A stretch of DNA of 64,000 nucleotides from a gamma proteobacterium HTCC2207 (lineage in GTDB: Bacteria; Pseudomonadota; Gammaproteobacteria; Pseudomonadales; Porticoccaceae): the NCBI GenBank assembly GCA_905182265.1, contig CAJJAO010000003.1, positions 1-64,000 of the forward strand. The letters run 5' to 3'. This document shows, in pieces, positions 18,802 through 27,096 of the stretch. Both the position numbers and the translations under genes were made by a program. The notes beneath the pieces are model-generated. The model made no database searches and had not been told where the DNA came from. It saw only the letters and a list, made by a program, of their open reading frames with translations. The first letter of the stretch is position 1. Every line of letters begins with the position of its first letter.

Positions 18802-20835
18802 ATGAGTTATCAGGTCCTTGCCCGTAAATGGCGCCCACGCTCTTTTTCAGAAATGGCGGGGCAGGAACATGTGCTTCAGGCACTGATTAATGCTCTAGAT
18901 AACGACCGCTTGCACCATGCTTATCTTTTTACCGGCACCCGGGGTGTGGGCAAAACTACCATTGGTCGCATCCTATCAAAATGCCTTAATTGTGAAAAAG
19001 GCATTAGCTCGGTCCCCTGTGGCGAGTGTTCTAGCTGCAAAGAAATTGCCGAAGGGCGTTTTATCGATTTGATTGAAGTGGATGCCGCGTCTCGAACCGG
19101 TGTCGATGATATGCGCGACTTACTCGACAATGTGCAGTACGCGCCGTCTAGAGGTCGTTTTAAGGTCTACCTAATTGATGAAGTCCATATGCTTTCTAAG
19201 CAGAGTTTTGCCGCACTGCTTAAAACATTGGAAGAGCCCCCAGCCCATGTGAAGTTTCTGTTTGCGACAACAGACCCCCAGAAGCTGCCGATTACCGTGC
19301 TGTCTCGCTGTTTACAATTTAATCTTAAAAACCTCAGTCCAGAGCGTATTACTGAGCACTTACAGTTTGTGCTTGGCGAAGAGAAAGTCCCCTTTGAAGA
19401 AGCCGCGCTCTGGTCACTGGCTCGCGCCGCCGATGGCAGTATGCGCGATGCACTAAGTTTGACTGACCAGGCCATTGGCCATGGTGGTGGGCAGATTAAC
19501 GAAGCCGATGTTGGGGCTATGCTGGGTACTATCGAACGCAGTTACGTGGTCGATATTTGCACGGCTCTGTGCAGCGGTACTGGCACCGATGTGCTTGCTG
19601 CTATTTCACGAATGGCCGAGCAGGCACCAGATTATGATTTGGCTCTCTCGGATAGTTTGTCTATCTGGCATCAGGTGGCTATTTTGCAAACCGTGCCCGA
19701 GGCAATGGACAAAGGCGTTAGCCAATATTCAGAGTTGCTTAATTTAGCGGCTCTGGCATCAAAAGAAGATGTGCAGCTGTTCTATCAAATTTGTTTGCTC
19801 GGCCGTAAAGATTTGCCCTTTGCCCCAGACCTAAAGTCTGGTTTTGAGATGGTCATGTTGAGGGCACTGGCATTTCGCCCAGATGCCAATCCGCCCCGTC
19901 GAGAAGAGACTGATATTGCGTCTACTCTTGCTTCTGCTCCTGTTTCTACCCCTATTTCTAATCAGGCTTCGGCTTCGTTGGAGGCGGAGTCACCTGCAAA
20001 AAAGCCTGAAGCTGCGGCCCCAGAGGTTGATCCTCCGCCGGCCGCATCAGCGTTGGCCGCTGAGCCAATGCCCGAGATTGCAGCAGTCGAACCCGTGCAA
20101 TCCATAAATCCAAATATCGCGACACCCCAAGATTCGCCGCCCTGGGCCACAGCAGAGCCCACCGTCAATGTTGTTGAAGAGCCATCAGCCGCGCCGAATA
20201 AAGATCAAGTCTCAGCTGCGTCTAATACTGCGCAAACAGCTATACAGAACGAGGAGCCCTTAGCTGCGCTTAATAAGGAGCCTTCAGCGGTATTTAATAA
20301 TGAGCCCTCAGCGGCGCTTAATAAGGAGCCTTCAGCGGTACTTAATAATGAGCCCTCAGCGGTTCTTAATAATGAGTACTCAGCGGTACTTAATAGTGAA
20401 CCAGCCCCCGCGCCCGTAATAGATAGCCAGCCAAAAATATCACTACAACATTTCAACCCCAGCAACTGGATCGATATCCGCAAACAGCTGACCATCGGTG
20501 CCTCCTTGGGCGAAGTCGCTAGCCACTGCCTCTACAAAGGTCGCCAGGGTAACCAGCTCAACTTCCTGATCGACAGTGACCGCAACAGCCTCTACGATGC
20601 GGCTCACCAGCAGAGCTTGGCTGAGGCCCTGTCAGATTATTTTGCCGAGCCGGTGACCGTTGAAATCATCTTTGGAGTTGCCGAGCAAGAGACCCCAAGA
20701 GCAGCGGACATTCGCGAAAAGTCCGAGCGTCTAGCCGAAGCCGTAGATACCCTAAATGCGGATCCCTCGGTGATTAAATTTAAACAGGTATTTGATGGCA
20801 CCTTGGATGAAAAATCCGTGCGGCCGATTGATTAG
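18802..20835 (+). CDS. dnaX: DNA polymerase III subunits tau and gamma
   Basis: Clamp-loader ATPase. Residues 1 to about 365 are the AAA+ core: Walker A TGTRGVGKTT near 45–54, a four-cysteine zinc module (CLNCEKGISSVPCGECSSC), Walker B LIDEVH and sensor FATTDPQKLP. Then comes a variable proline/alanine-rich linker with EPSA-x-LN repeats, and a C-terminal domain that in tau binds the alpha subunit and DnaB. Full length (tau) is 677 residues. A -1 frameshift signal at 19980–20045 would give a gamma form of about 402 residues. ffs precedes it; ybaB and recR follow. Confidence 0.97.
   Translation: MSYQVLARKWRPRSFSEMAGQEHVLQALINALDNDRLHHAYLFTGTRGVGKTTIGRILSKCLNCEKGISSVPCGECSSCKEIAEGRFIDLIEVDAASRTGVDDMRDLLDNVQYAPSRGRFKVYLIDEVHMLSKQSFAALLKTLEEPPAHVKFLFATTDPQKLPITVLSRCLQFNLKNLSPERITEHLQFVLGEEKVPFEEAALWSLARAADGSMRDALSLTDQAIGHGGGQINEADVGAMLGTIERSYVVDICTALCSGTGTDVLAAISRMAEQAPDYDLALSDSLSIWHQVAILQTVPEAMDKGVSQYSELLNLAALASKEDVQLFYQICLLGRKDLPFAPDLKSGFEMVMLRALAFRPDANPPRREETDIASTLASAPVSTPISNQASASLEAESPAKKPEAAAPEVDPPPAASALAAEPMPEIAAVEPVQSINPNIATPQDSPPWATAEPTVNVVEEPSAAPNKDQVSAASNTAQTAIQNEEPLAALNKEPSAVFNNEPSAALNKEPSAVLNNEPSAVLNNEYSAVLNSEPAPAPVIDSQPKISLQHFNPSNWIDIRKQLTIGASLGEVASHCLYKGRQGNQLNFLIDSDRNSLYDAAHQQSLAEALSDYFAEPVTVEIIFGVAEQETPRAADIREKSERLAEAVDTLNADPSVIKFKQVFDGTLDEKSVRPID
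19980..20045 (+). promoter_or_regulatory. dnaX: Programmed -1 ribosomal frameshift signal in dnaX
   Basis: The slippery heptamer A-AAA-AAG is at 19998–20004 in the correct phase (GCA AAA AAG). A -1 slip reads GCC and then TGA at 20007–20009, ending the gamma form one residue after the site. An SD-like GGAGGCGGAG (19980–19989) lies 8 bases upstream. A GC-rich hairpin follows: GCGGCC (20014–20019) pairs with GGCCGC (20040–20045), with an inner GAGG/CCTC stem. All three elements match the known E. coli dnaX signal. Confidence 0.88.
20248..20402 (+). repeat. In-frame EPSA-x-LN repeats in dnaX
   Basis: Five to six 24-base units such as GAGCCCTCAGCGGCGCTTAA followed by a variable codon encode [34 protein letters not shown] and EYSAVLNS. 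They lie in the linker downstream of the frameshift site, so only tau carries them. The same octapeptide and DNA core occur in fimV. Confidence 0.9.
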
Positions 20836-20907
20836 AGTTCTAAATTAAGAGCAGAGCTCTATTAATAGATAGAAAGATAAAAAGACAGGCAGATTTAAGA
20901 GGAAAAG

Positions 20908-21225
20908 ATGGATATCAACAATCTAATGAAACAGGCTCAGCAGATGCAGGAAAAAATGGCTGCTATGCAAGAAGAGGCCGCCAAAGCAGAAGTGACTGGT
21001 GAATCTGGTGCCGGTATGGTGCAGGTCGTTATGACCGGTCGCCATGATGTACGCAAGGTGACTTTGGACCCTTCATTAATGAGCGAAGACAAAGAGTTTC
21101 TTGAAGACTTACTGGCGGCTGCGGTGAACGATGCAGTGCGCAAAATCGAAGCTCAGAGCAAAGATGCCCTGAGCGCCATGACCGGCGGTATGGATTTACC
21201 CTCGGGCTTTAAAATGCCCTTTTAG
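20908..21225 (+). CDS. ybaB: YbaB/EbfC family nucleoid-associated protein
   Basis: A small DNA-binding protein of 105 residues that dimerises and coats the nucleoid. The N-terminal helix ([25 protein letters not shown]) is followed by a beta region ([23 protein letters not shown]) and a Met/Gly-rich tail ending GFKMPF. The ATG follows GAGGAAAAG. It lies between dnaX and recR, the almost universal position of this gene. Confidence 0.96.
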   Translation: MDINNLMKQAQQMQEKMAAMQEEAAKAEVTGESGAGMVQVVMTGRHDVRKVTLDPSLMSEDKEFLEDLLAAAVNDAVRKIEAQSKDALSAMTGGMDLPSGFKMPF

Positions 21226-21237
21226 GGAGGTTGTTCC

Positions 21238-21831
21238 TTGTACGGAAATCTTATAGATCAGCTGATTGACTCGTTGCGCGTACTGCCTGGCGTGGGTGCC
21301 AAATCGGCCCAGCGCATGGCTCTGCAGTTACTCGAGCGGGACAAAGTTGGGGCCAGTAGGCTGGCTGAGTCGATCGTAGAAGCCTTGGACAAGGTAGGTC
21401 GCTGTGGCAGCTGTCGCAATCTAACCGAGCATGAAATGTGCGGTATTTGTAGTAATCCTCGGCGTAAAGCAGCCCAGATATGTGTGGTGGAAAACCCCGC
21501 AGATCTCTATGCCATAGAGCAGGCGGGGAGCTTCCAAGGTAAGTATTTTGTGTTGCTCGGCCACCTCTCACCGATTGACGGTATAGGTCCAGAGCAGCTG
21601 GGTATAGACCAGCTGATGGCACGTCTCAATCATGATCAGGTGACCGAGGTGATACTGGCTACCAACCTAACGGTAGAGGGCGAGACCACCGCGCATTTTA
21701 TAGCAGATAAAGCTAAGGCAATGGGCGTCAGTGTGTCGCGTATTGCCTACGGTGTGCCCATGGGGGGCGAGTTGGAATATGTCGACGGCGGCACATTGAA
21801 TATGGCATTACAAAGTAGAAAGGCGTTGTAG
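21238..21831 (+). CDS. recR: Recombination mediator RecR
   Basis: Works with RecF/RecO to load RecA at gaps. A 197-residue protein: N-terminal helix-hairpin-helix ([20 protein letters not shown]), a four-cysteine zinc finger (CGSC…CGIC, about 58–73) and a Toprim domain ([16 protein letters not shown], then [12 protein letters not shown]). The start is TTG at 21238, fixed by an excellent AGGGAGG seven bases upstream and by homologue length; no suitable ATG exists. It ends directly against rnd. Confidence 0.96.
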   Translation: MYGNLIDQLIDSLRVLPGVGAKSAQRMALQLLERDKVGASRLAESIVEALDKVGRCGSCRNLTEHEMCGICSNPRRKAAQICVVENPADLYAIEQAGSFQGKYFVLLGHLSPIDGIGPEQLGIDQLMARLNHDQVTEVILATNLTVEGETTAHFIADKAKAMGVSVSRIAYGVPMGGELEYVDGGTLNMALQSRKAL

Positions 21832-22947
21832 ATGAATCATTGGATTGACAGTAACAGCAAGCTACAAACCATGTGCGAGGAGCTTAGCCACACCGCCAAG
21901 TTAGCCGTGGATACCGAATTTATTCGCACCGACACGTTTTACCCGAAAATAGCTCTCATACAGATTTCCGATAGCGAGCAATGCTGGCTAGTGGATGTGT
22001 TGGCCATAGACGACTTTGCTCCACTAAAAGCATTGCTGGAGCGGCCAGATCACCGGCTTATTTTTCACGCCTGCGCCGAAGACCTCGAGGTATTGGAATA
22101 CGCACTGGATATCAGACCCACCCATATTTTTGATACCCAGATTGCCGCAGGTATAGTCAATATAGGTTACTGCATGGGCTATGCACGCTTGGTAGATGCA
22201 CTGTTCGACGTGACTCTGGATAAGCAGGAAACTCGGTCAGACTGGCTGGCAAGGCCCTTGACTCAGCGGCAGCTAGATTATGCGGCTGTGGATGTTGAGC
22301 ACCTGCACGCCATGGAAGTTATTTTGGTCAAGGCTCTAGATGATCAGCAGCGCCATGATTGGTTTGCCGAAGAGACCGAGGGGTTGTTTGCCCTTGTCGA
22401 AGGCCGTAAAGATGCTCGGCACTATTATTTAAAGTTAAAAGGCGCCTGGCGTTTGGGCGTGAAATCACTGACGGCTCTCAATCGCCTATGTGATTGGCGA
22501 GAGAGCGCAGCTCGCTCCATGAATCGCCCTCGCTCCCATGTGCTGAAAGACTCTGTGTTGATGGAGTTGGCTAAGCGCTTGCCAGAGGCAACAGAGCAGC
22601 TACAGGGTATCGAAGACTGGTTTCCTCGCTCGGTTCAACGCCATGGGGACAGCGTTCTTAAGCAGATAGCAGATTCCGCTAGCGATACGCCGGTATCAGC
22701 GTTGCCCCAGCCCTTGCCCAAATCGATTTCGCTGGTGATGCGAGAAATGCGTGACTCTCTTAGCAAGGTGGCGCAGGATATTCAGATTCCGCAGGAATTT
22801 TTGTGCAATAAAAAGGAACTCGAAGCAATTTTGCGCAGTTCCATGGAGGGCCAGTGTCAATGGCCTACAAGATTGACCCAGGGATGGCGAGATGCCAGCG
22901 TTCGGCCCGCACTACAGGAAGTACTTAACAGTACTAAGGCGTTATGA
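21832..22947 (+). CDS. rnd: Ribonuclease D
   Basis: A 3'–5' exoribonuclease acting on tRNA precursors. DEDD exonuclease domain with LAVDTEFIRTDTF (Asp27, Glu29), FHACAEDLEVL and YAAVDVEHLHAM, then an HRDC region (about 205–290). At 371 residues it matches the E. coli enzyme. Its ATG abuts the recR stop, and its TGA overlaps the ycgL ATG (ATGA), so recR–rnd–ycgL–ycgN appear translationally coupled. Confidence 0.95.
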   Translation: MNHWIDSNSKLQTMCEELSHTAKLAVDTEFIRTDTFYPKIALIQISDSEQCWLVDVLAIDDFAPLKALLERPDHRLIFHACAEDLEVLEYALDIRPTHIFDTQIAAGIVNIGYCMGYARLVDALFDVTLDKQETRSDWLARPLTQRQLDYAAVDVEHLHAMEVILVKALDDQQRHDWFAEETEGLFALVEGRKDARHYYLKLKGAWRLGVKSLTALNRLCDWRESAARSMNRPRSHVLKDSVLMELAKRLPEATEQLQGIEDWFPRSVQRHGDSVLKQIADSASDTPVSALPQPLPKSISLVMREMRDSLSKVAQDIQIPQEFLCNKKELEAILRSSMEGQCQWPTRLTQGWRDASVRPALQEVLNSTKAL

Positions 22948-23306
22948 CTGACAGCAGCAAGACTAATGATGGCTCCTCAGATGGCTCCCTAGACGGTGCC
23001 GCAGGACAGAGCGGGAAAGACGCTAGAATCCTGTGTGATATTTACAAAGGTGACAAGAAAGAAGAGATGTATCTCTATGCCTCTAGGCCCGACGGGCTAG
23101 AAAAAGTCCCTGAAACATTGTTAGCCAGTTTCGGTGAACTAGTGCGAGTGACGACTCTGGTGCTAACAGAGTCGCGCAAGCTCGCCCGCGCCGACGTTCA
23201 AAAAGTTATGGCCGAGTTGCATGAGAAAGGTTTTTATCTGCAGATGCCGCCACCCAAATTTCCGGTTTCAGACCAGCCACCGAGCTCAGTAAATAAATAT
23301 GGCTAA
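22944..23306 (+). CDS. ycgL: YcgL domain protein
   Basis: A small cytoplasmic protein of unknown function. The YcgL fold covers about residues 28–112: ILCDIYKGDKKEEMYLYASRPDGLEKVPETLLASFGE, then KLARADVQKVMAELHEKGFYLQMPPP. A Ser/Gly/Asp-rich extension of about 27 residues precedes it. It overlaps rnd by 4 bases and ycgN by 8. The rnd–ycgL–ycgN order is conserved in pseudomonads. Confidence 0.92.
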   Translation: MTDSSKTNDGSSDGSLDGAAGQSGKDARILCDIYKGDKKEEMYLYASRPDGLEKVPETLLASFGELVRVTTLVLTESRKLARADVQKVMAELHEKGFYLQMPPPKFPVSDQPPSSVNKYG

Positions 23307-23736
23307 TTTTTGGCAGACCAAAGAGCTTGCACAGATGAGCACAGAGGAGTGGGAACTGCTCTGTGACGGCTGTGCAAAATGCTGTCTGGTTAAACTTGAA
23401 GACCATTACAGCGGTGAAATATTTCACACCAAGGTGGCCTGCGAGTTATTGGATACCGAGAGCTGCCAGTGCAGTGATTATGCCGGCCGCCATAATGTGG
23501 TCGACGACTGTATTAAGCTGGACAGAGAGAATATCCATTCATTGGCCTGGTTGCCCAAAAGCTGCTCCTACAGGCTCATAGCCGCAGGGCAGCCATTGCC
23601 AGAATGGCATCATTTGCTTACTGGTTCAAAAGAGACAATACACAGCTATGGTGCGTCGCTGCAAGGGCGAGTGATTTCAGAGCTTCATGTCCATGACGAC
23701 GATATTGAAGACCATATTATTCAGTGGGTTGATTAA
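23299..23736 (+). CDS. ycgN: YcgN family cysteine-cluster protein (UPF0260)
   Basis: A 145-residue member of the zinc/iron-chelating CxxxCxxCC-type family. The conserved block is WELLCDGCAKCCLVKLED, followed by CELLDTESCQCSDYAGRHNVVDDCIKL and LAWLPKSCSYRLIAAG. The cysteines probably bind a metal or Fe–S centre; no reaction is known. The start overlaps ycgL. It ends two bases before the next, less conserved, membrane gene. Confidence 0.93.
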   Translation: MANFWQTKELAQMSTEEWELLCDGCAKCCLVKLEDHYSGEIFHTKVACELLDTESCQCSDYAGRHNVVDDCIKLDRENIHSLAWLPKSCSYRLIAAGQPLPEWHHLLTGSKETIHSYGASLQGRVISELHVHDDDIEDHIIQWVD

Positions 23737-23738
23737 CT

Positions 23739-24290
23739 ATGTACAGTGCAGAAAATTATATGTGGGGCTGGGTAGCCTATTCAACAGGGGGCCTGTGCCT
23801 GCTGTTTTGCCTTTGGCTACTGGTGCGAAAAGTCGGTGTAAAAGCCATTCGGCACATCATATTATTACTGGCAGCGGTGGTTCTTTTTACACCGGTAACG
23901 GCCTACAGAGACGATCCCCATTTGGCCCCCGCTTTTTTTGTCAGCCTATATGAAGGCCTGCTGGCCTCCGGAGATGATCTGGGCTTTCAGCGCGGCCTTG
24001 CGCCTATATTAGCCATTAGCTTTGTTGCGATTATTTTCTATGGGTTACTGCGCTTGCTGTTGTCACGTTTTCGTAAGAAGCCGTTACCAGCCGATGAAAG
24101 GTCAGATCAGATTAGCGGAGATTTTAATGTAGCGCTTGAAGAAGAACTGAAAACAGAATCAAAAGCAGTAGTTCCAAAGAAAGCAGTTTCAAAGGAAGCA
24201 GTTTCAACAAAAGCAGTTTCAAAGAAGGCAGTTTCAAAAAAGACAGTCCCAAAAAAGGCAGTTCCAAAGAATGCACCAATCAAGAAATAA
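23739..24290 (+). CDS. Small membrane protein with Lys/Ala/Val repeat tail
   Basis: Unrecognised protein of 183 residues. Three hydrophobic segments (about 10–30, 36–56 and 85–109) are followed by a charged region and a tail of five-residue repeats (KAVSK, EAVST, KAVSK, KTVPK, KAVPK) at about 143–180. The tail is made by a 15-bp tandem repeat and resembles, in both protein and DNA, the tail of the HU-like protein at 52932–53618. It begins two bases after ycgN, so it is probably co-transcribed with the rnd group. The conserved function, if any, lies in the membrane part. Confidence 0.75.
   Translation: MYSAENYMWGWVAYSTGGLCLLFCLWLLVRKVGVKAIRHIILLLAAVVLFTPVTAYRDDPHLAPAFFVSLYEGLLASGDDLGFQRGLAPILAISFVAIIFYGLLRLLLSRFRKKPLPADERSDQISGDFNVALEEELKTESKAVVPKKAVSKEAVSTKAVSKKAVSKKTVPKKAVPKNAPIKK
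24165..24277 (+). repeat. 15-bp in-frame repeat (KAVSK type)
   Basis: About seven imperfect units beginning GCAGTTTCAAAG followed by one codon, encoding the Lys/Ala/Val tail of the upstream membrane protein. Units differ at one to four bases. The motif AGCAGTTTCAAA also appears, with one change, in the gene at 52932–53618. Confidence 0.85.
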
Positions 24291-24325
24291 CAACAATAAA
24301 AAGCTAAGCTCATAGGGGACTTAAC

Positions 24326-26020
24326 TTGACTGAACCGCATGGCGATCCGACGCAGACAGAAGCCACAACCATCAAAAAAAACACTCCAAGTACCCTCAGA
24401 ATCGGTAAGCGCTATCGTGCAGAGCGAGTGGCCAAGGATTACGATGCGATTGTCATTGGCTCTGGTATAGGAGGGCTCTGTTCGGCGGCGCTGCTGTCCC
24501 AGATGGGTAAAAAAGTGATTGTTTTAGAGCAGCACTATACTGCCGGTGGATTTACCCATGCCTACGAGCGTAACGGCTATGAATGGGACGTAGGGGTGCA
24601 TTACATTGGTGATATGGGCCGCCAGAGTGCGGGTCGTGGGCTGTTCGACTATATTTCAGCAGGCCAGCTAAAATGGGCTGAAATGGACCCCGTTTATGAC
24701 CGAATTATTCTGGGAGAGGAAAAATTTGATTTCGTCGCCGGTAAAGAAAACTTTAAAGCCAGCCTGAAAAAACAGTTTCCCCTAGATACCGATGCCATTG
24801 ACCAATATGTTGATTTAGTGGTTAAAACCACCAAGTATATGAGTGGTGTCAGTCAGGTTAAGGCCATGCCCAGCACCTTGGCCAAAGTCATGGGCATGTC
24901 CAGCAAAAATAGACTGCCAGACTATGCGCTTGATACTTCCTACAACGTACTCAAAGGTCTCACCAATAACGAAAAGTTGATTGCCGTGCTCTGTGGGCAG
25001 TGGGGCGATCATGGTTGTCCACCCAGGGAATCGGTTTTTCTGATGCATGCGTTAATCGCAGGGCATTATTTTAACGGCGGGTTTTATCCAGTCGGCGGAG
25101 CTTCAAGAATTGCCGAAACCATTATTCCCCAGATACAGCTGTCTGGGGGTGATGTATTTACCTATGCCGATGTCGAAGAAATTTTGGTCAGTGACAACCG
25201 TGCAGTCGGCGTCAAAATGGTCGATGGTCATTGCCTGTATGCCGACACGGTTATTAGTAACGCGGGGGTGGTTAACACATTTTCCAAGCTACTGCCGTCT
25301 AAGGTCAGTGCGAGCCTGGGCTACCAGCAGAAGGCCGCTGAGCTTAAGCAATCTATGTCTCACGCGGGCATGTACATTGGCCTTAAGGGCACGGCAGAAG
25401 AATTGCAGCTGCCCAAAACCAACCTGTGGATCTATTTAGATGAGCACCATGATGCCAATGTGGCAGCGCTAAGAGCAGACCCCAGCGCGCCGCTACCACT
25501 GGTCTATGTGTCCTTTCCGTCGGCCAAAGACCCAGACTTTCAGCGTCGCTACCCGGGCCGCTCAACCATCGAAATTGTCGTGGGTCCCTGTGACTACGAG
25601 CAGTATCGGCAATGGGCTGACAAGACCTGGGGCAAGCGGGGCGATGACTATGAGGCCTTAAAGCAAGATCTCTCTGACCGCATGTTAGAGGCGCTCTATA
25701 AGCAGATGCCTCAGCTGCGAGGCAAAATTGATTATTCAGAAGTCTCTACGCCGCTGTCCACAAGCCATTTTTGTCGCTATGAGCAGGGACAAGCCTATGG
25801 TCTGGCCCATAACAAACAGCGCTTTAAGCAGGACTGGTTAAAGCCGAAAACCTCATTGCCTGGTCTCTATTTGACCGGTCAAGATGTGGTGAGCTGTGGC
25901 GTTGTTGGGGCGCTCATGGCGGGGATGGTAACTGCTATGTCTGTGGTGGGTCTGCGTGGGGCAGGGACGTTGATGAAGATGATTAAAGCGGGGCCGGTAG
26001 CTGCTGGTAAGAATACCTAG
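24326..26020 (+). CDS. FAD-dependent oxidoreductase, CrtI/retinol-saturase type
   Basis: A 564-residue flavoprotein of the phytoene desaturase / all-trans-retinol 13,14-reductase family. The dinucleotide-binding motif is YDAIVIGSGIGGLCSAALL (about 39–57) with GxGxxG at 45–50; EQHYTAGGFTHAYERNGYEWDVGVHYIGD follows, and a C-terminal FAD-site block has GLYLTGQDVVSCGVVGALMAG. The start is TTG at 24326, supported by AGGGGAC five bases upstream; no nearby in-frame ATG keeps the N-terminus. No other carotenoid genes are adjacent, so the substrate (a polyene or lipid) is open. Confidence 0.85.
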   Translation: MTEPHGDPTQTEATTIKKNTPSTLRIGKRYRAERVAKDYDAIVIGSGIGGLCSAALLSQMGKKVIVLEQHYTAGGFTHAYERNGYEWDVGVHYIGDMGRQSAGRGLFDYISAGQLKWAEMDPVYDRIILGEEKFDFVAGKENFKASLKKQFPLDTDAIDQYVDLVVKTTKYMSGVSQVKAMPSTLAKVMGMSSKNRLPDYALDTSYNVLKGLTNNEKLIAVLCGQWGDHGCPPRESVFLMHALIAGHYFNGGFYPVGGASRIAETIIPQIQLSGGDVFTYADVEEILVSDNRAVGVKMVDGHCLYADTVISNAGVVNTFSKLLPSKVSASLGYQQKAAELKQSMSHAGMYIGLKGTAEELQLPKTNLWIYLDEHHDANVAALRADPSAPLPLVYVSFPSAKDPDFQRRYPGRSTIEIVVGPCDYEQYRQWADKTWGKRGDDYEALKQDLSDRMLEALYKQMPQLRGKIDYSEVSTPLSTSHFCRYEQGQAYGLAHNKQRFKQDWLKPKTSLPGLYLTGQDVVSCGVVGALMAGMVTAMSVVGLRGAGTLMKMIKAGPVAAGKNT

Positions 26021-26034
26021 ATGCTTTTTAAGGG

Positions 26035-26170
26035 GCTCAGGGCTTTTTAAAGGGCTCAGGGCTGTTTTAGTGGCTCAGGGCTGTTTTTTTAAGGGGCTCA
26101 GGGCTGATTTAATGGCTCAGGGCTTTTTTTTAAAGCGCTCAAGGCTGTTTTTAATCGCTCAAGGCTGTTG
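26035..26170. repeat. Seven-copy GCTCAGGGCT array
   Basis: GCTCAGGGCT occurs at 26035, 26054, 26073, 26096 and 26115, and GCTCAAGGCT at 26137 and 26157, each followed by a T-rich stretch of 9–13 bases. Spacing is 19–23 bases. The array fills the gap between the convergent flavoenzyme gene and the sigma operon, where it could add pausing signals. The same decamer recurs near 37.66 kb and 53.84 kb. Confidence 0.9.
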
Positions 26171-26198
26171 TTGGACCTGAGGGGTTAGTTTTTTTACG

Positions 26199-26516
26199 CT
26201 AATAGACAGGTTTACTCTCAGCAAACCAGTAAGCCAGCGCTGCTAATAGGCTAGAAACCCCTAATAATTTCACCGGTGTGATGCTCAGCTGTGCTGGTAC
26301 TAACTGCAGTAAGTCACCCACAGGAAAAAATTGGTAAGCCACCACACAGCCCAACACAGTGGCGACTATAGTCACTGCCGATTCTTGACCAAGAGAAAGC
26401 TGTTTTGATGACTGTATTTGCGACGACAGCTTACTGGTAAATCCCTGATCATTGAGATAGGGCTCAGTACTGCGGGCCTGGGCAAATAAATTATCAATAT
26501 CCGTTACATTATTCAT
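26199..26516 (-). CDS. Small membrane protein, probable anti-sigma partner
   Basis: Unrecognised 105-residue protein. A polar N-terminus (about 1–45) is followed by two hydrophobic segments (about 47–65 and 80–100). Its ATG overlaps the stop of the ECF sigma gene by 4 bases (ATGA), so the two are translationally coupled. Position, size and topology are those of many anti-sigma factors, with a cytoplasmic sigma-binding part and a membrane anchor. I see no recognised zinc-anti-sigma His/Cys motif, so the role is inferred from context only. Confidence 0.7.
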   Translation of the reverse strand: MNNVTDIDNLFAQARSTEPYLNDQGFTSKLSSQIQSSKQLSLGQESAVTIVATVLGCVVAYQFFPVGDLLQLVPAQLSITPVKLLGVSSLLAALAYWFAESKPVY

Positions 26517-27094
26517 GTTACGTCCTCATTTTCACTCTGCCAGCTCGCCAGCAGATCTCTTAGGGTCGCTTTACCCCGGTTAATGCAGGTTTTTACCGTA
26601 CCCAGCGGGATCTCCATAATAGTACATATTTCCTGATGGGTTAACTGCCGATGTAGGCACAGGTGAATCACCATGCGTTGTTGGGTGGGCAGTTGCTGCA
26701 TTGCTCGAGCTAGATCCTGGTGCAATGACTGGTCGGTAAACGCTGCGCTGCTATCGCTTTCGCGGCTAGAAGCTATGGCGGACACAGTCTCATCGATGCC
26801 AGTGATCTCATTATTTCTTGCCAGCCGATAATGACTGATCATTTGATTGTAGGCAATACGGTACAGCCAACTACTAAACTTGGCGTCGGCCTTGTAGCTA
26901 GCCATGGACTGATAGGCTCGCATAAAGGTCTCTTGGGCCAGATCATCTGCAAGGGCTTCGTCCCATCCGGTCATCTGGCGTAGTGAATAACGCAGGTCAG
27001 ATTGATGGCGCTCTACCAATGCAGAGAAAGAGTCGCGGCAATCACTTGCCACAACTCTGTCTACTAGGGCCTTGTCTGTAGCGATATCAGACAA
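26513..27094 (-). CDS. ECF-family RNA polymerase sigma factor
   Basis: A 193-residue group-4 sigma factor. Region 2 is clear (LADDLAQETFMRAYQSMASYKADAKFSSWLYRIAYNQMISHYR), as is region 4 (MQQLPTQQRMVIHLCLHRQLTHQEICTIMEIPLGTVKTCINRGKATLRDLL) with its helix-turn-helix. It starts at a TTG two bases after the upstream gene's stop; no better start is in frame. The operon is DUF6249-type protein – sigma – small membrane protein. The paired ECF-type promoters at 28.1 and 28.7 kb suggest it controls its own operon and a small membrane gene (inference). Confidence 0.93.
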   Translation of the reverse strand: MSDIATDKALVDRVVASDCRDSFSALVERHQSDLRYSLRQMTGWDEALADDLAQETFMRAYQSMASYKADAKFSSWLYRIAYNQMISHYRLARNNEITGIDETVSAIASSRESDSSAAFTDQSLHQDLARAMQQLPTQQRMVIHLCLHRQLTHQEICTIMEIPLGTVKTCINRGKATLRDLLASWQSENEDVT

Positions 27095-27096
27095 TC

